From: Microbulbifer thermotolerans
GTDB lineage: Bacteria > Pseudomonadota > Gammaproteobacteria > Pseudomonadales > Cellvibrionaceae
Direction: 5' to 3'
DNA length: 64,000 nt
Assembly (NCBI RefSeq): GCF_900112305.1
Contig: NZ_FOKT01000005.1
Span: 310,001-374,000 of the forward strand
This document shows positions 53,329 to 61,851 of this stretch, in pieces. How positions within the stretch are numbered: the first letter of the stretch is position 1; each line of letters opens with the position of its first letter. The notes under the pieces are model-generated. The model was not told the DNA's origin and searched no databases. It worked only from the letters and a program-made list of their open reading frames with translations. The position numbers and the translations under genes were made by a program.

Positions 53329-55406
53329 ATCCGATGAGCCGGTATCTGGGTATGGAGGGGCTTGGCAGCCCCGGCGGCAAACTGCTGGCGGGGCCGGTGC
53401 TGATCCTGTTGATCATGGCAATGCTGATACTGCCGTTGCCACCCTTTGCCCTGGACCTGTTCTTCACTTTCAATATCGCGCTGTCACTGATGGTGCTGCT
53501 GGTGAGCATGTTTACACTGCGGGCGCTGGACTTTGCCGCCTTCCCGGCAGTGCTGCTGTTTACCACCCTGTTGCGTCTGGCCCTGAACGTCGCCTCCACC
53601 CGTGTCGTTTTGATGGAAGGACACCAGGGGGGCGCCGCTGCGGGCAAGGTGATCGAAGCCTTCGGCCAGTTCCTTGTGGGGGGCAACTTCGCCGTGGGGC
53701 TGGTGGTCTTCCTGATTCTGGTAGTCATCAATTTCATGGTGATTACCAAGGGGGCCGGCCGCATCGCCGAGGTGGGGGCGCGCTTTATGCTCGACGCCAT
53801 GCCCGGTAAGCAGATGGCGATAGACGCCGACCTCAACGCGGGTCTGATCGGTGAGGAAGAAGCCCGCGCGCGCCGCGCCGAGGTGGCGCGGGAAGCGGAT
53901 TTCTACGGTTCCATGGACGGCGCCAGTAAATTCGTGCGCGGCGACGCTGTCGCGGGTCTGGTGATCATGGCCGTGAACATTATCGGTGGCTTGCTGATCG
54001 GCACCATGCAGCACGATATGTCATTTGCCGATGCCGCGCGCACCTATACCCTGCTGACGATCGGCGACGGTCTGGTGGCACAGATTCCGGCCCTGGTGAT
54101 CTCCACCGCCGCTGGTGTCACCGTGTCCCGCGTCAATACCGACCAGGACGTGGGGCAGCAGATGATCGACCAGCTGCTCACCAATCCCAAAGTACTTTTT
54201 CTTGCCGCTGGTGTCATGGGGCTGTTGGGACTGGTGCCGGGCATGCCGAATTTTGTTTTCCTGCTGTTCACCGTCTTGCTTGCCGGCATGGCATGGATGA
54301 TTGGCCGCAGGCGGGACGACCGCCTGGCGGAAGAGCAGATGCAGGCGGAAGCGCCGCAGCAGCAGGAGCCTCCCGAGGCGAGCTGGGACGACGTGGAACT
54401 GATCGATACCCTGGGCCTGGAAGTGGGGCACCGCCTGATTCCCCTGGTGGACCAGCGCCAGAAAGGCGAGCTGCTGGGACGGATTAAAAGCGTGCGCAAG
54501 AAATTCGCCCGCGAGGTGGGCTTCCTGCCGCCGGTTGTGCATATCCGCGACAACCTGGAACTGGGACCCAACACCTATGTGGTTACCCTCAAGGGGGCCG
54601 AAGTGGGCCGCGGGGAGTCTTTCCCCGGGAAGTGGCTAGCCATCAACCCCGGCCAGGTTACCGGCGAGCTGGCGGGCACCCCTACCGAAGACCCGGCGTT
54701 TGGCCTGCCGGCGGTGTGGATCGACGACGATCAGCGCGAGCACGCCCAGGTATATGGCTACACAGTGGTGGACGCCGGCACCGTGGTGGCGACCCATTTC
54801 AATCACTTGCTGCACCGCCACGCTGCCGAGATGCTCGGCCGACAGGAGGTGCAGCAACTGCTCGACAAGCTCGCGGGCGAAAACAAGAGTCTGGTGGAGG
54901 AAGTGGTGCCCAAGGTGGTGTCCCTGACAGTTCTGCAGCGCATCTTGCAGAACTTGTTGGACGAGGATGTCCCCATCCGCGATCTGCGCAGCATCCTCGA
55001 TACCTTGGCGGATTGCGAGGGGCAGCAGCAGGACCCCATGGGTCTCACCGCACGGGTCCGCCTGGCCTTGGGGCGGGCCATTATCCACCACTGGTTCCCG
55101 GGGCGGGATGAGCTGCGGGTGATCGGCCTGGACAGTCGCCTGGAGCAGGTACTGACCCAGGCACTAGAAGGAGGCGGTGCCCTGGAACCGGGACTGGCGG
55201 ATACCCTGATGGCACAGGCCGCGGCGGCGCTGGAGCGCCAGGAGACCGCCGGCGAGCCGCCGGTGTTGGTGGTGCCCCACGGGCTGCGCCCGCTGCTGGC
55301 GCATTTCCTGCGCCGGCGCCTGCGCCACCTGACGGTGATATCCCAGGCGGAGATCCCCGACGACCGCCACCTGCGCGTGACCAACCTGATTGGCGGCGCG
55401 GCCTAA
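53325..55406 (+). CDS. flhA: flagellar type III export protein FlhA
   Basis: 693 residues from a GTG overlapping the flhB stop. Eight membrane segments fill ~20-320; the FHIPEP signature region is visible as TTLLRLALNVASTRVVL and GDAVAGLVIMAVNIIGG. The C-terminal half is the cytosolic ring that docks chaperone-substrate complexes (KGAEVGRGESFPGKWLAINPG; VVATHFNHLLHRHAAEMLGRQEVQ). Export-gate core component. Confidence 0.97.
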   Translation: MNPMSRYLGMEGLGSPGGKLLAGPVLILLIMAMLILPLPPFALDLFFTFNIALSLMVLLVSMFTLRALDFAAFPAVLLFTTLLRLALNVASTRVVLMEGHQGGAAAGKVIEAFGQFLVGGNFAVGLVVFLILVVINFMVITKGAGRIAEVGARFMLDAMPGKQMAIDADLNAGLIGEEEARARRAEVAREADFYGSMDGASKFVRGDAVAGLVIMAVNIIGGLLIGTMQHDMSFADAARTYTLLTIGDGLVAQIPALVISTAAGVTVSRVNTDQDVGQQMIDQLLTNPKVLFLAAGVMGLLGLVPGMPNFVFLLFTVLLAGMAWMIGRRRDDRLAEEQMQAEAPQQQEPPEASWDDVELIDTLGLEVGHRLIPLVDQRQKGELLGRIKSVRKKFAREVGFLPPVVHIRDNLELGPNTYVVTLKGAEVGRGESFPGKWLAINPGQVTGELAGTPTEDPAFGLPAVWIDDDQREHAQVYGYTVVDAGTVVATHFNHLLHRHAAEMLGRQEVQQLLDKLAGENKSLVEEVVPKVVSLTVLQRILQNLLDEDVPIRDLRSILDTLADCEGQQQDPMGLTARVRLALGRAIIHHWFPGRDELRVIGLDSRLEQVLTQALEGGGALEPGLADTLMAQAAAALERQETAGEPPVLVVPHGLRPLLAHFLRRRLRHLTVISQAEIPDDRHLRVTNLIGGAA

Positions 55407-55625
55407 GATGCCGCGCCCTCCCGCGCTTCGCCCCGCGGCAAGGTTGAGATCTCCACTGTGGGCGAGAGTGACCGCCAGCGGGTGAACTTTCAAATAGCCA
55501 GCAACAATTCCCTCTATTCCCCGCATAGAAATTGTCACCGACTGCAAATAATGGTTCCTCTCCCGCCTGTTTCAGCCGGGCGCAGAGGCAGTTAGAGGAG
55601 ACAGTAGCACAAGCCGGGGAATCGC

Positions 55626-56327
55626 ATGTATACGGCACAGGGAAAAATAAAACGAGACACATTGCTGGAAGAACACCTGCCCATGATCCGGCGCCAGGCG
55701 TTGGCCTTGCAGGTAAAACTGCCCTCGGGGATAGATCTGGATGACCTGATCCAGGCTGGTACCCTGGGCTTGCTCGACGCGCTGCAGCGTTTCGATCCCA
55801 GTGCCGGAGCCAGCTTCTCCACTTTCGCCAGCCAGCGCGTCCGCGGCGCGATGATCGACGAACTCCGTACCCGAGATTGGTTGCCGCGCAGTGTGCGCCG
55901 CAATGCTCGGGCAGTCGAGCAACAGTTGTACAAACTCGAGCAGCGTCTTGGCCGCCCCGCCAGCGAGCGGGAGATTGCCGCGGAAATGGGTATGAGCCTG
56001 CAGGAGTATCGCCAGTTGCTCAGCGATACCAACAACGGTCATTTGCTCCCCTATGAGGAGTTGGTGGCGGAGAACGGTGAACCGGAAGCCGGTCCGGAAG
56101 GGCCCATGTCTCCCTTTGCTGCTCTGCTGGACAGGGAGCAGCGCGAGCTTCTGATAACTGCGATAGATGCGCTGCCTGAGCGGGAAAAGCTGCTGATGGC
56201 CCTCTACTACCAGGAAGAATTGAATTTGAAGGAAATTGGCGCCATTCTCGGTGTCACTGAATCCCGTGTCTGCCAGTTGCACAGTCAGGCAATCAAACGT
56301 TTGCGCGCTCGGCTGGCAGCCTTGTAG
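55626..56327 (+). CDS. fliA: RNA polymerase sigma-28 factor FliA
   Basis: 233 residues. Region 2 (PMIRRQALALQVKLPSGIDLDDLIQAGTLGLLDAL..RFDP), SFSTFASQRVRGAMIDELR and region 4 (LPEREKLLMALYYQEELNLKEIGAILGVTESRVCQLHSQAI). Transcribes late flagellar and chemotaxis genes; four matching promoters are seen in the window. In many gammaproteobacteria flhF and flhG sit between flhA and fliA, but here the 219-nt gap holds no gene. Confidence 0.96.
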   Translation: MYTAQGKIKRDTLLEEHLPMIRRQALALQVKLPSGIDLDDLIQAGTLGLLDALQRFDPSAGASFSTFASQRVRGAMIDELRTRDWLPRSVRRNARAVEQQLYKLEQRLGRPASEREIAAEMGMSLQEYRQLLSDTNNGHLLPYEELVAENGEPEAGPEGPMSPFAALLDREQRELLITAIDALPEREKLLMALYYQEELNLKEIGAILGVTESRVCQLHSQAIKRLRARLAAL

Positions 56328-56333
56328 GGCGGT

Positions 56334-56352
56334 GACGGGCGGTCTGCCCGTC
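56334..56352 (+). terminator. hairpin after fliA
   Basis: GACGGGC / GCCCGTC, seven perfect pairs with a 5-nt loop, 7 nt after the fliA stop codon; no T-run follows. It separates fliA from the convergent TraF-like gene. Confidence 0.45.
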
Positions 56353-56448
56353 CCGGCTAGATCCTCTCACAGGATGGAAGGAGGAAGGACGGCCGCTGCG
56401 CGGGTCATGCTCTACCGTGCAGCGACCGCTCCAATCCCCTGTTTTTGA

Positions 56449-57600
56449 TTACAGATCCACCCCGAACTCCAGTGCCGCACCCAGGGTATCGTCCGAAGAC
56501 TTGATTGCGGCCAGATGCAGATGTAGCACGTCGAAGGGGGAAAAGCCGATGCCGGCGCTGATGGTATCGTCGACTGTACCCTCCAGGTCGTGGCGATAGC
56601 CCAGGCGCAGTTGCGCCCAGTCCGCCATATCCAGTTCGACCCCCGCTCGAGCGAACCGGGCCTCCTCGCCTCCGGGCAGTCGGCTGGCGGTGAAGTCCAG
56701 ATCAAACAGAGCGGTCAGGATGTCGCCGTTGTAACCGATGCCGCCGCTGACCAGGGTTTCCAGCGGGACAGGATTGCCGCCGACAGTTTCGTAGTCCTTC
56801 TCCACCAGATTGCGCGCTGAGAGGCCGAAGCGTGTTTTGCGCCAGGTCAGGGTAGCGCCCAGGTCCAGGTTTAAGTCGCTGTCCTCGGTGGTATAGGTGT
56901 CCGCATCCAGCTCATCGATATCGTAGTCCGCGGCCGTGGCCGTGTACTCGATAGTCTCTATTGTCTGGTGCTTGGGGGTTATTCCCAGGGACAACTGCCA
57001 GTCGGGGTTGCCGATGGGAATGGTGCGCGCCAGGACAAGCCCCAGTTCGCGAACCGCATAGCCGCTGGCGGTGGCGGATGATGTCAGGTTGTCCTCCAGA
57101 AAGGGCTCAAGCTGCAGGTTATCTAGGTAATTGCGGTCCTCGTCGCTGTAGTCAAAAGTGGCGGAGAGCAGCAGGTTCTGCCGCGCGTAGAGCACGGCGC
57201 TGACCAGCTCGTTGGGGATCGCCACACTGAATTGCGCGCCGAATTCGCCGCTGAGCGCGCCTTCTGACAATTCGGAGAGCAGCGCTGAAACACCCTGTGC
57301 GTCTTCGACAGTCACCAAAGCGCCATCCAACTGATCGAGACGCTCCTGCAGTTCATCGCCCACATCCAGAAAGTCATTGCGCTCGTCGGCGATGGCGCCA
57401 AAGTTCAGAAAAGTGCCGAAGTCGTCGCCGTCGCGGAAATGGATCGCGTTGGCCGGATTGAGGATAGCGCTGGTAGTGTAGTCACCCCCAGCTACGCCGG
57501 CACCACCCATGGCGCTGGCGCGGCCGCTGAAGATCTCGGCACTGGCGGTGCCCGATACAAGAAACAGGGCACCGGACAGTGTGGCCAGTTTTTTTGTCAT
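56449..57600 (-). CDS. TraF-like outer-membrane beta-barrel protein
   Basis: 383 residues from the ATG at 57600 (GAGG 5 nt upstream; the ATG just before it is too close). Signal peptide to ~residue 21 (TASA|EIFSG). The mature start GRASAMGGAGVAGGDYTTSAILNPA is the hallmark of the FadL/TraF-like (conjugal transfer TraF, PF13729-type) barrel family; the rest alternates beta-strands and ends GAALEFGVDL. Function unknown; chromosomal members are not tied to conjugation. It lies 16 nt after the TonB-type gene and both are downstream of a sigma-28 promoter, so a role linked to motility or envelope is inferred. Confidence 0.83.
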   Translation of the reverse strand: MTKKLATLSGALFLVSGTASAEIFSGRASAMGGAGVAGGDYTTSAILNPANAIHFRDGDDFGTFLNFGAIADERNDFLDVGDELQERLDQLDGALVTVEDAQGVSALLSELSEGALSGEFGAQFSVAIPNELVSAVLYARQNLLLSATFDYSDEDRNYLDNLQLEPFLEDNLTSSATASGYAVRELGLVLARTIPIGNPDWQLSLGITPKHQTIETIEYTATAADYDIDELDADTYTTEDSDLNLDLGATLTWRKTRFGLSARNLVEKDYETVGGNPVPLETLVSGGIGYNGDILTALFDLDFTASRLPGGEEARFARAGVELDMADWAQLRLGYRHDLEGTVDDTISAGIGFSPFDVLHLHLAAIKSSDDTLGAALEFGVDL

Positions 57601-57616
57601 CATTTCCTCGCTCCGA

Positions 57617-57979
57617 TCAGCTGGAAAGTTTGAAGTTGATGGGTACGACAAACTCATAGCTGTCGATTCCCAGCTCAGCCGGGATGGCAGGGTAAGGGTT
57701 GGCGCTCTCAACACTGCGCAAGGCCGCCCGGTTCAGGCTGGAGTAGTTGGATTCTTTTAGTACCTGGATGTTTTGCACCTGACCTTGGGCGTCGATAGTG
57801 ACCTGCAGCTGTACCACGCCCTCCCATTTGCGCTCCTGCGCGCGCCGGGGATAACGGACGTGCTGGGCGGTGTGCTTCTTCAATTGGGTTGCGTATTGGT
57901 TGAGCGCGTCGTTGGCGCTTGCAGTGTTCGATGCCGCGGCGGTTACTGCCAGGACAAATAGGAGTTTGAGCAGTTTCAT
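57617..57979 (-). CDS. periplasmic TonB C-terminal domain protein
   Basis: 120 residues from the ATG at 57979. A signal peptide (MKLLKLLFVLAVTAAASNTASA) is followed by a TonB C-terminal fold: QHVRYPRRAQERKWEGVVQLQVTIDAQGQVQNIQVLKESNYSSLNRAALRSV. It has no membrane anchor helix or Pro-rich spacer, so it cannot work as a classical energy transducer. It precedes the TraF-like barrel gene and stands ~100 nt downstream of a sigma-28 promoter. Confidence 0.85.
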   Translation of the reverse strand: MKLLKLLFVLAVTAAASNTASANDALNQYATQLKKHTAQHVRYPRRAQERKWEGVVQLQVTIDAQGQVQNIQVLKESNYSSLNRAALRSVESANPYPAIPAELGIDSYEFVVPINFKLSS

Positions 57980-58079
57980 GGCTTGATTCCCCGGTGAAAG
58001 TGTTTCGGACTTGAGTCTTAGGAGATGTGAAATTGCGGCGCCAAGCGACGCCGGTGGGCCGAAACGGTCCACACTTTCA

Positions 58080-58106
58080 CTATCGGCGGAATAAAAGCGG
58101 GCTTTA
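58080..58106 (-). promoter_or_regulatory. sigma-28 (FliA) promoter before the TonB/TraF-like pair
   Basis: Read on the minus strand: TAAA (58103-58106), 15 nt, GCCGATAG (58080-58087). Only the last base differs from consensus. The start of transcription would be ~58073, ~95 nt before the TonB-type gene. Confidence 0.75.
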
Positions 58107-58137
58107 GTAGAGAATTGGGGCGCAGCCGATAATTCGC

Positions 58138-58357
58138 TTAGGGAACCTCTGATTAATTCGCGCGAACACTATGGTAGCTTCCGGGGCGCTCAGGCAATAG
58201 GATAGCCATTTCGAGAACGCATGAGTACTTTCCTGAGGCTCCGACGGATACATCCCTGTATCCGACGGTTTCGAAATGGCCAGCCTACACCTGAGCTTCT
58301 CTTCTGGCTTCAAAGAGTTTTTACCGTCAGGAAGTGAATTAATCAGAGGTTCTTTAG
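58138..58357 (+). mobile_element. MITE-like element, copy F (220 bp)
   Basis: TTAG at each border with ends GGGAACCTCTGATTAATTC and GAATTAATCAGAGGTTC. Interior hairpin CGGATACATC..TGTATCCG. Same orientation as E, same subfamily as C. It separates the sigma-28 promoter region from the EAL/HDOD gene; 58358-58456 holds nothing recognisable. Confidence 0.88.
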
Positions 58358-58456
58358 GGAAGTCAAAACACTGCGCCCTGAACCTGTCTGGAACCGTCAG
58401 AGCGCTCGTGGGCTCCGCAGTGGCTGCTCACCGGGGCGGAGCCGGGAGGCTATGTG

Positions 58457-59701
58457 TCAGTCCGCGGAGCTCATCGCTTTCTGAACCTGTTGCGCCCAGC
58501 CAATGGCGTGGCGGTAGGCGGCCTCGTAGAACCGGGTATCTTTCAGCAGGGTGAGTTCATCGAAGAGGCCCTGCTCGTAGCGTTCCACCTCACCGAGGAC
58601 TTCACCCAAGCTGCCGCCGCGCGCCAACAGGGCGCTTTTGACTTCTTTGCTCAGGGGTACCTGCTCCATCAGTTCCGGCATGGAAATATCCATCAGTGCA
58701 TCCAGCTGCGACAGCAGGCCGACAATAAAATAGTTAACAGTGTCGCTGTGCCCGGCAATTTCCGCCAGAACCTCGCACATGCGGCCGCGCACCAGCATAC
58801 TGCGGGTGAGTGCTTCCGGCTTGTTGTGCTCACCGGATACCAGGAATAAGTTGGCCCAGCGCTTGATCTCTTCAAGGCCTACAAGTGCGATGGCATGGGA
58901 TAAGGAGCGTACTTCACGGCGCAGACCCATGGCGGCGGAGTTGACGACCTTCAATATGCGGTAGGTGAGGTTGGCGTCCTTGAGCGCGATTTGCTCCAGA
59001 CGCATTGGCGATGCTTCCGGGCTGTGTAGCTCTGACAACAGTTGCAGTAGCAGTACCTTGTTACCGCTGATCTTCTTGCCCTTGATTGGGGTGGGGGCGC
59101 TGAGAAAATTGCCTTGGTAGTAGTCGAACCCCAGATCCGCACAGCGCTCGAACTGCTCGCGGTTGTCGACCTTGTCCGCCAGAATCTTTACGCCATTTGC
59201 CCGCAGTTTGCGTACCGCCCGGTCGAGGGCAGCGTCGTTTAATTGCCGGGTGTCCACCTTGACGATATGCACTAGCTCCACCAGTACATCCAGTTCGACG
59301 TCGTCGGGGTCGTAACCCGCCATTGCGAGGCGGTAACCGCGCTGAGCCAGGAGTTTAAGCTGTTCTACACGCTCGGAAGTGAGCAGCATACCTTCCGGCA
59401 CTTCCAGAATATATTGATCCTTGGGCAGGTCCGGAAGCTCGGGGGCCAGGATCACTTCATCGGTGACTTTGAGGAAGCCGGGTACCCGTTGCATGCGGCC
59501 GTCCTGGAACAGCTGGGTATAGGTGCCGAGAATGACTGCACTGCTGGCTTCTATATCCGATAGCGTCGCCCCGAGGGATGGCTGCTCTCCCTGCACCAGC
59601 AGGTCAAGGGCGACAACCTCCTGGCCGCGGTTATACACGGGTCGGCAGGCCAGACTCACTTCCAGCAGATCATCATCAATAACATCTGGTAATCGTGTCA
59701 C
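58457..59701 (-). CDS. EAL-HDOD signalling protein with degenerate EAL
   Basis: 414 residues from a GTG start. Residues ~15-190 have the EAL fold (CRPVYNRGQEVVALDLLVQG, VILEVPEGML-like stretch, VKVDTRQLND, ILADKVDNREQFERCADLGFDYYQGNFLSAP), but the EAL signature is replaced by ALDLL, so it is probably not an active c-di-GMP phosphodiesterase. HDOD domain at ~200-390 (LLQLLSELHSPEASPMRLEQIALKDANLTYRILKVVNSA). Related to CdgJ of Vibrio, which affects motility. Lies 60 nt after flgN on the same strand and is probably transcribed with flgMN. Confidence 0.9.
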   Translation of the reverse strand: MTRLPDVIDDDLLEVSLACRPVYNRGQEVVALDLLVQGEQPSLGATLSDIEASSAVILGTYTQLFQDGRMQRVPGFLKVTDEVILAPELPDLPKDQYILEVPEGMLLTSERVEQLKLLAQRGYRLAMAGYDPDDVELDVLVELVHIVKVDTRQLNDAALDRAVRKLRANGVKILADKVDNREQFERCADLGFDYYQGNFLSAPTPIKGKKISGNKVLLLQLLSELHSPEASPMRLEQIALKDANLTYRILKVVNSAAMGLRREVRSLSHAIALVGLEEIKRWANLFLVSGEHNKPEALTRSMLVRGRMCEVLAEIAGHSDTVNYFIVGLLSQLDALMDISMPELMEQVPLSKEVKSALLARGGSLGEVLGEVERYEQGLFDELTLLKDTRFYEAAYRHAIGWAQQVQKAMSSAD

Positions 59702-59761
59702 GCTGTCGACTCTCCTGGCGCTGACATAAAGAGTAAATCGGGGAAGGGGGCCAAGCCGGCC

Positions 59762-60211
59762 TTATGCCCGCGAGTTGATGCGCCCGGATTGGGCCTGGGC
59801 CCGGCCGTCCGGGCCGTAGAGATCTTTACCCGCTGCTGCCTGAAGGAAATCCAGCAGGCGGCGGTTGTGTTCCGCTCGAAGATCGATCAGGGCGCCGTTG
59901 CCCCGGTTGAGTTCCGCCACCTCGGCGGCGCATTCGCAAATGGCGCGCCATAGCGGCAGGCAGCCGGCGTCGTTGGCGGCGCGCTCGTCCCCCTCGCGAT
60001 TGTCGCTGTAACCCAGGCGGAGCAGAGCCTGGCGGCGATGGCGTTCAAAATCTTCCACTGCCCCGAGCTGCGCCTGCTTTCGCTCCGCCAGCTGTGACAG
60101 CCTAGTGCCGTCCACTCGGCCTTCCAGCAGCACGCCGCGCTCTTCCCGCAACAGTTCCAACAGCTGTTGCAAGCGGGTCATCTGTTGTTCCAGGTGGTCC
60201 GCCAGTGCCAT
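59762..60211 (-). CDS. flgN: flagellar export chaperone FlgN
   Basis: 149 residues, helical: LEQQMTRLQQLLELLREERGVLLEGRVDGTRLSQLAERKQAQLGAV, LEFLQAAAG-type C-terminal part (NRRLLDFLQAAAGKDLYGPDG). Chaperone for hook-associated proteins FlgK and FlgL. Four nt after flgM on the same strand. Confidence 0.9.
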   Translation of the reverse strand: MALADHLEQQMTRLQQLLELLREERGVLLEGRVDGTRLSQLAERKQAQLGAVEDFERHRRQALLRLGYSDNREGDERAANDAGCLPLWRAICECAAEVAELNRGNGALIDLRAEHNRRLLDFLQAAAGKDLYGPDGRAQAQSGRINSRA

Positions 60212-60215
60212 GGCG

Positions 60216-60488
60216 TCACGTTTCCACCAGTTCGCGAAGGCTTTGAATCAGGCCGTCGGCAATCTTGTCCGCGCGGATTTCCAGGCGTCCTTCGGCAATG
60301 GCCTGGCGCAACTCTTCCACCCGCACGGTGTCGATATCTTGACTGTTGTCGGCGCTCGCCTGACGCAGGCGGCTGACATCGGCGGAGGCTTCCGCCGCTT
60401 CGGTTTTGGGCGCCGGTGCTGTTTCGTTGCGTCCGCCCTCGTGCGGAGCCTTGGCGGCGGTCAACTGGGCGATATTGTCGATTTTCAA
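60216..60488 (-). CDS. flgM: anti-sigma-28 factor FlgM
   Basis: 90 residues from a TTG start at 60488, with GGAG 8 nt upstream (complement). N-terminus MKIDNIAQLTA is family-typical; the C-terminal helices that hold sigma-28 are DTVRVEELRQAIAEGRLEIRADKIADGLIQSLREL. Blocks FliA until exported through the finished hook. Its own sigma-28 promoter lies 30 nt upstream. Confidence 0.93.
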   Translation of the reverse strand: MKIDNIAQLTAAKAPHEGGRNETAPAPKTEAAEASADVSRLRQASADNSQDIDTVRVEELRQAIAEGRLEIRADKIADGLIQSLRELVET

Positions 60489-60517
60489 GGGGGAATCTCC
60501 ATCATGTTTCGTTGGCT

Positions 60518-60544
60518 ATATCGGCCCGTTTTAACGCTTCTTTA
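60518..60544 (-). promoter_or_regulatory. sigma-28 (FliA) promoter for flgMN
   Basis: On the minus strand TAAA (60541-60544), 15 nt, GCCGATAT (60518-60525). Transcription would begin ~60511, ~22 nt before the flgM TTG start. Controls flgM-flgN and probably the EAL/HDOD gene. Confidence 0.8.
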
Positions 60545-60588
60545 ACTGACAGCTGTGGCGTTTGTCGCAAATCCGGCGTGATCTGGCG

Positions 60589-61266
60589 CTAAAAATTGAC
60601 CTGTGCCTGCCCCGGGCCACTTACCACTGCAAATATTTGTCTTCTGTCCGCCAGACGCACCCGTATTTTTTCACCGAGTGCACCCTCCTCCAGGGCGATC
60701 CCTTCGCGGGCGATGCGGAATCCCTGGCCGCGCGCCTCGACGGTTACCGGTTGGCGCCGCAGCACCAGGGGAACAGGCTTTAGCTGCTGTTCTTGCAGCA
60801 CCGTACCGGCATTCAATGGACGGCTCGCGATTTGCCCGACTATCTGCTCCCGCTCCAGCACTGCGCCCCGGGGCAGGTTGCTCAGATCACCTCTGGTTCT
60901 GCGCAGCATGTCCGCGTCGATCCGGGTGCCGGCCTCTATCCGCCGGGCGCTCACCCAGTAGTCACCGATGATCGATATCTTTGCCTGCAGGTAGCGGACT
61001 CTGCCGTCGGCGCCGCAGCGCACGCCGACGGTGACCAGGCCGCGTAGCTGTTGCCCCTTGCCAGGCAGGAAAGGCCTTGGATTTTCACAGTGCGGCAGTC
61101 GCGCGGGTGCCGGTTGTACTTCAATCCGCACTTCCCGGCCCGGTTGTGTGGCCTGCCGGCTGAGAAATTTGCGCACGGCATCTGTCGCCGGGTCCGTTGT
61201 CGCGGCGGCACAGAGGGACTGCGCGAACAATAGCAGTGCGATCAGCGGACCGCGGAGTTCGTTCAT
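60589..61266 (-). CDS. flgA: flagellar P-ring assembly chaperone FlgA
   Basis: 225 residues. Signal peptide (PLIALLLFAQSLCAAA), then the family's EVRIEVQPAPARLPHCENPRPFLPG, SAF-type domain (YWVSARRIEAGTRIDADMLRRTRGDLSNLPRGAVLEREQIVGQIASRPLNAGTVL) and the C-terminal QPVTVEARGQGFRIAREGIALEEGALGEKIRV. Needed for P-ring formation by FlgI in the periplasm. Divergent from flgB. Confidence 0.95.
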   Translation of the reverse strand: MNELRGPLIALLLFAQSLCAAATTDPATDAVRKFLSRQATQPGREVRIEVQPAPARLPHCENPRPFLPGKGQQLRGLVTVGVRCGADGRVRYLQAKISIIGDYWVSARRIEAGTRIDADMLRRTRGDLSNLPRGAVLEREQIVGQIASRPLNAGTVLQEQQLKPVPLVLRRQPVTVEARGQGFRIAREGIALEEGALGEKIRVRLADRRQIFAVVSGPGQAQVNF

Positions 61267-61422
61267 CTAATTGGCTGCTTATCAGTTTGGGCAGATTGTA
61301 AGTGGCGGAGGCTGGGATGAAGAGCGGAAATGGGGGCAAAACCCCGGCTTGTTTTTCCCTTTGGCTTTGCTTTCTCGGCGGTAGCCTCGAATGTGACCAA
61401 GTAAGACTCTGGGAGTTACGGC

Positions 61423-61833
61423 ATGATCGATCGACTCGCCGCCACCCTGAATTTCGATCGGGAGGCGCTCAATCTGCGCCACGAGCGCCAGAAGGTGCTG
61501 GCCGGCAATATCGCCAACGCGGATACGCCCACCTACAAGGCCCGGGATTTTGATTTTTCCCGGGAGCTGGCGCGCGCTGTAGAGCGGGGAGGCGCGGAAG
61601 GGGGCCTGACGGCGCGTACCACCTCGCCGCGACATCTGTCCGCAAGCGCATCATCGACGACATCCCTGGATTTGCTGTACCGGGTTCCCGATCAACCGAG
61701 CCTCGATGGCAACACGGTCAATATGGATGTGGAGCGGAGCTACTTTGCGGACAACTCGGTCCGTTATCAGGCCGCGCTGACCATCCTCAACGGCCGTATC
61801 CAGGGGCTGAAGTCCGCCATGCAGTCGGAATAA
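61423..61833 (+). CDS. flgB: flagellar proximal rod protein FlgB
   Basis: 136 residues. Rod-protein N-terminus with NLRHERQKVLAGNIANADTPTYKARDFDF and C-terminus GNTVNMDVERSYFADNSVRYQAALTILNGRI. First gene of the flgBCDE operon; the 156-nt region shared with flgA shows no clear sigma-54 or sigma-28 site. Confidence 0.95.
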   Translation: MIDRLAATLNFDREALNLRHERQKVLAGNIANADTPTYKARDFDFSRELARAVERGGAEGGLTARTTSPRHLSASASSTTSLDLLYRVPDQPSLDGNTVNMDVERSYFADNSVRYQAALTILNGRIQGLKSAMQSE

Positions 61834-61851
61834 AAGGGGTAGGAGAGGCCA

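Noticed and set aside
58125-58132. GCCGATAA on the plus strand as another sigma-28 promoter
   Set aside because: The -10 is perfect but the element 15 nt upstream is AGTA, and the only downstream DNA is the mobile element and a gene on the opposite strand.
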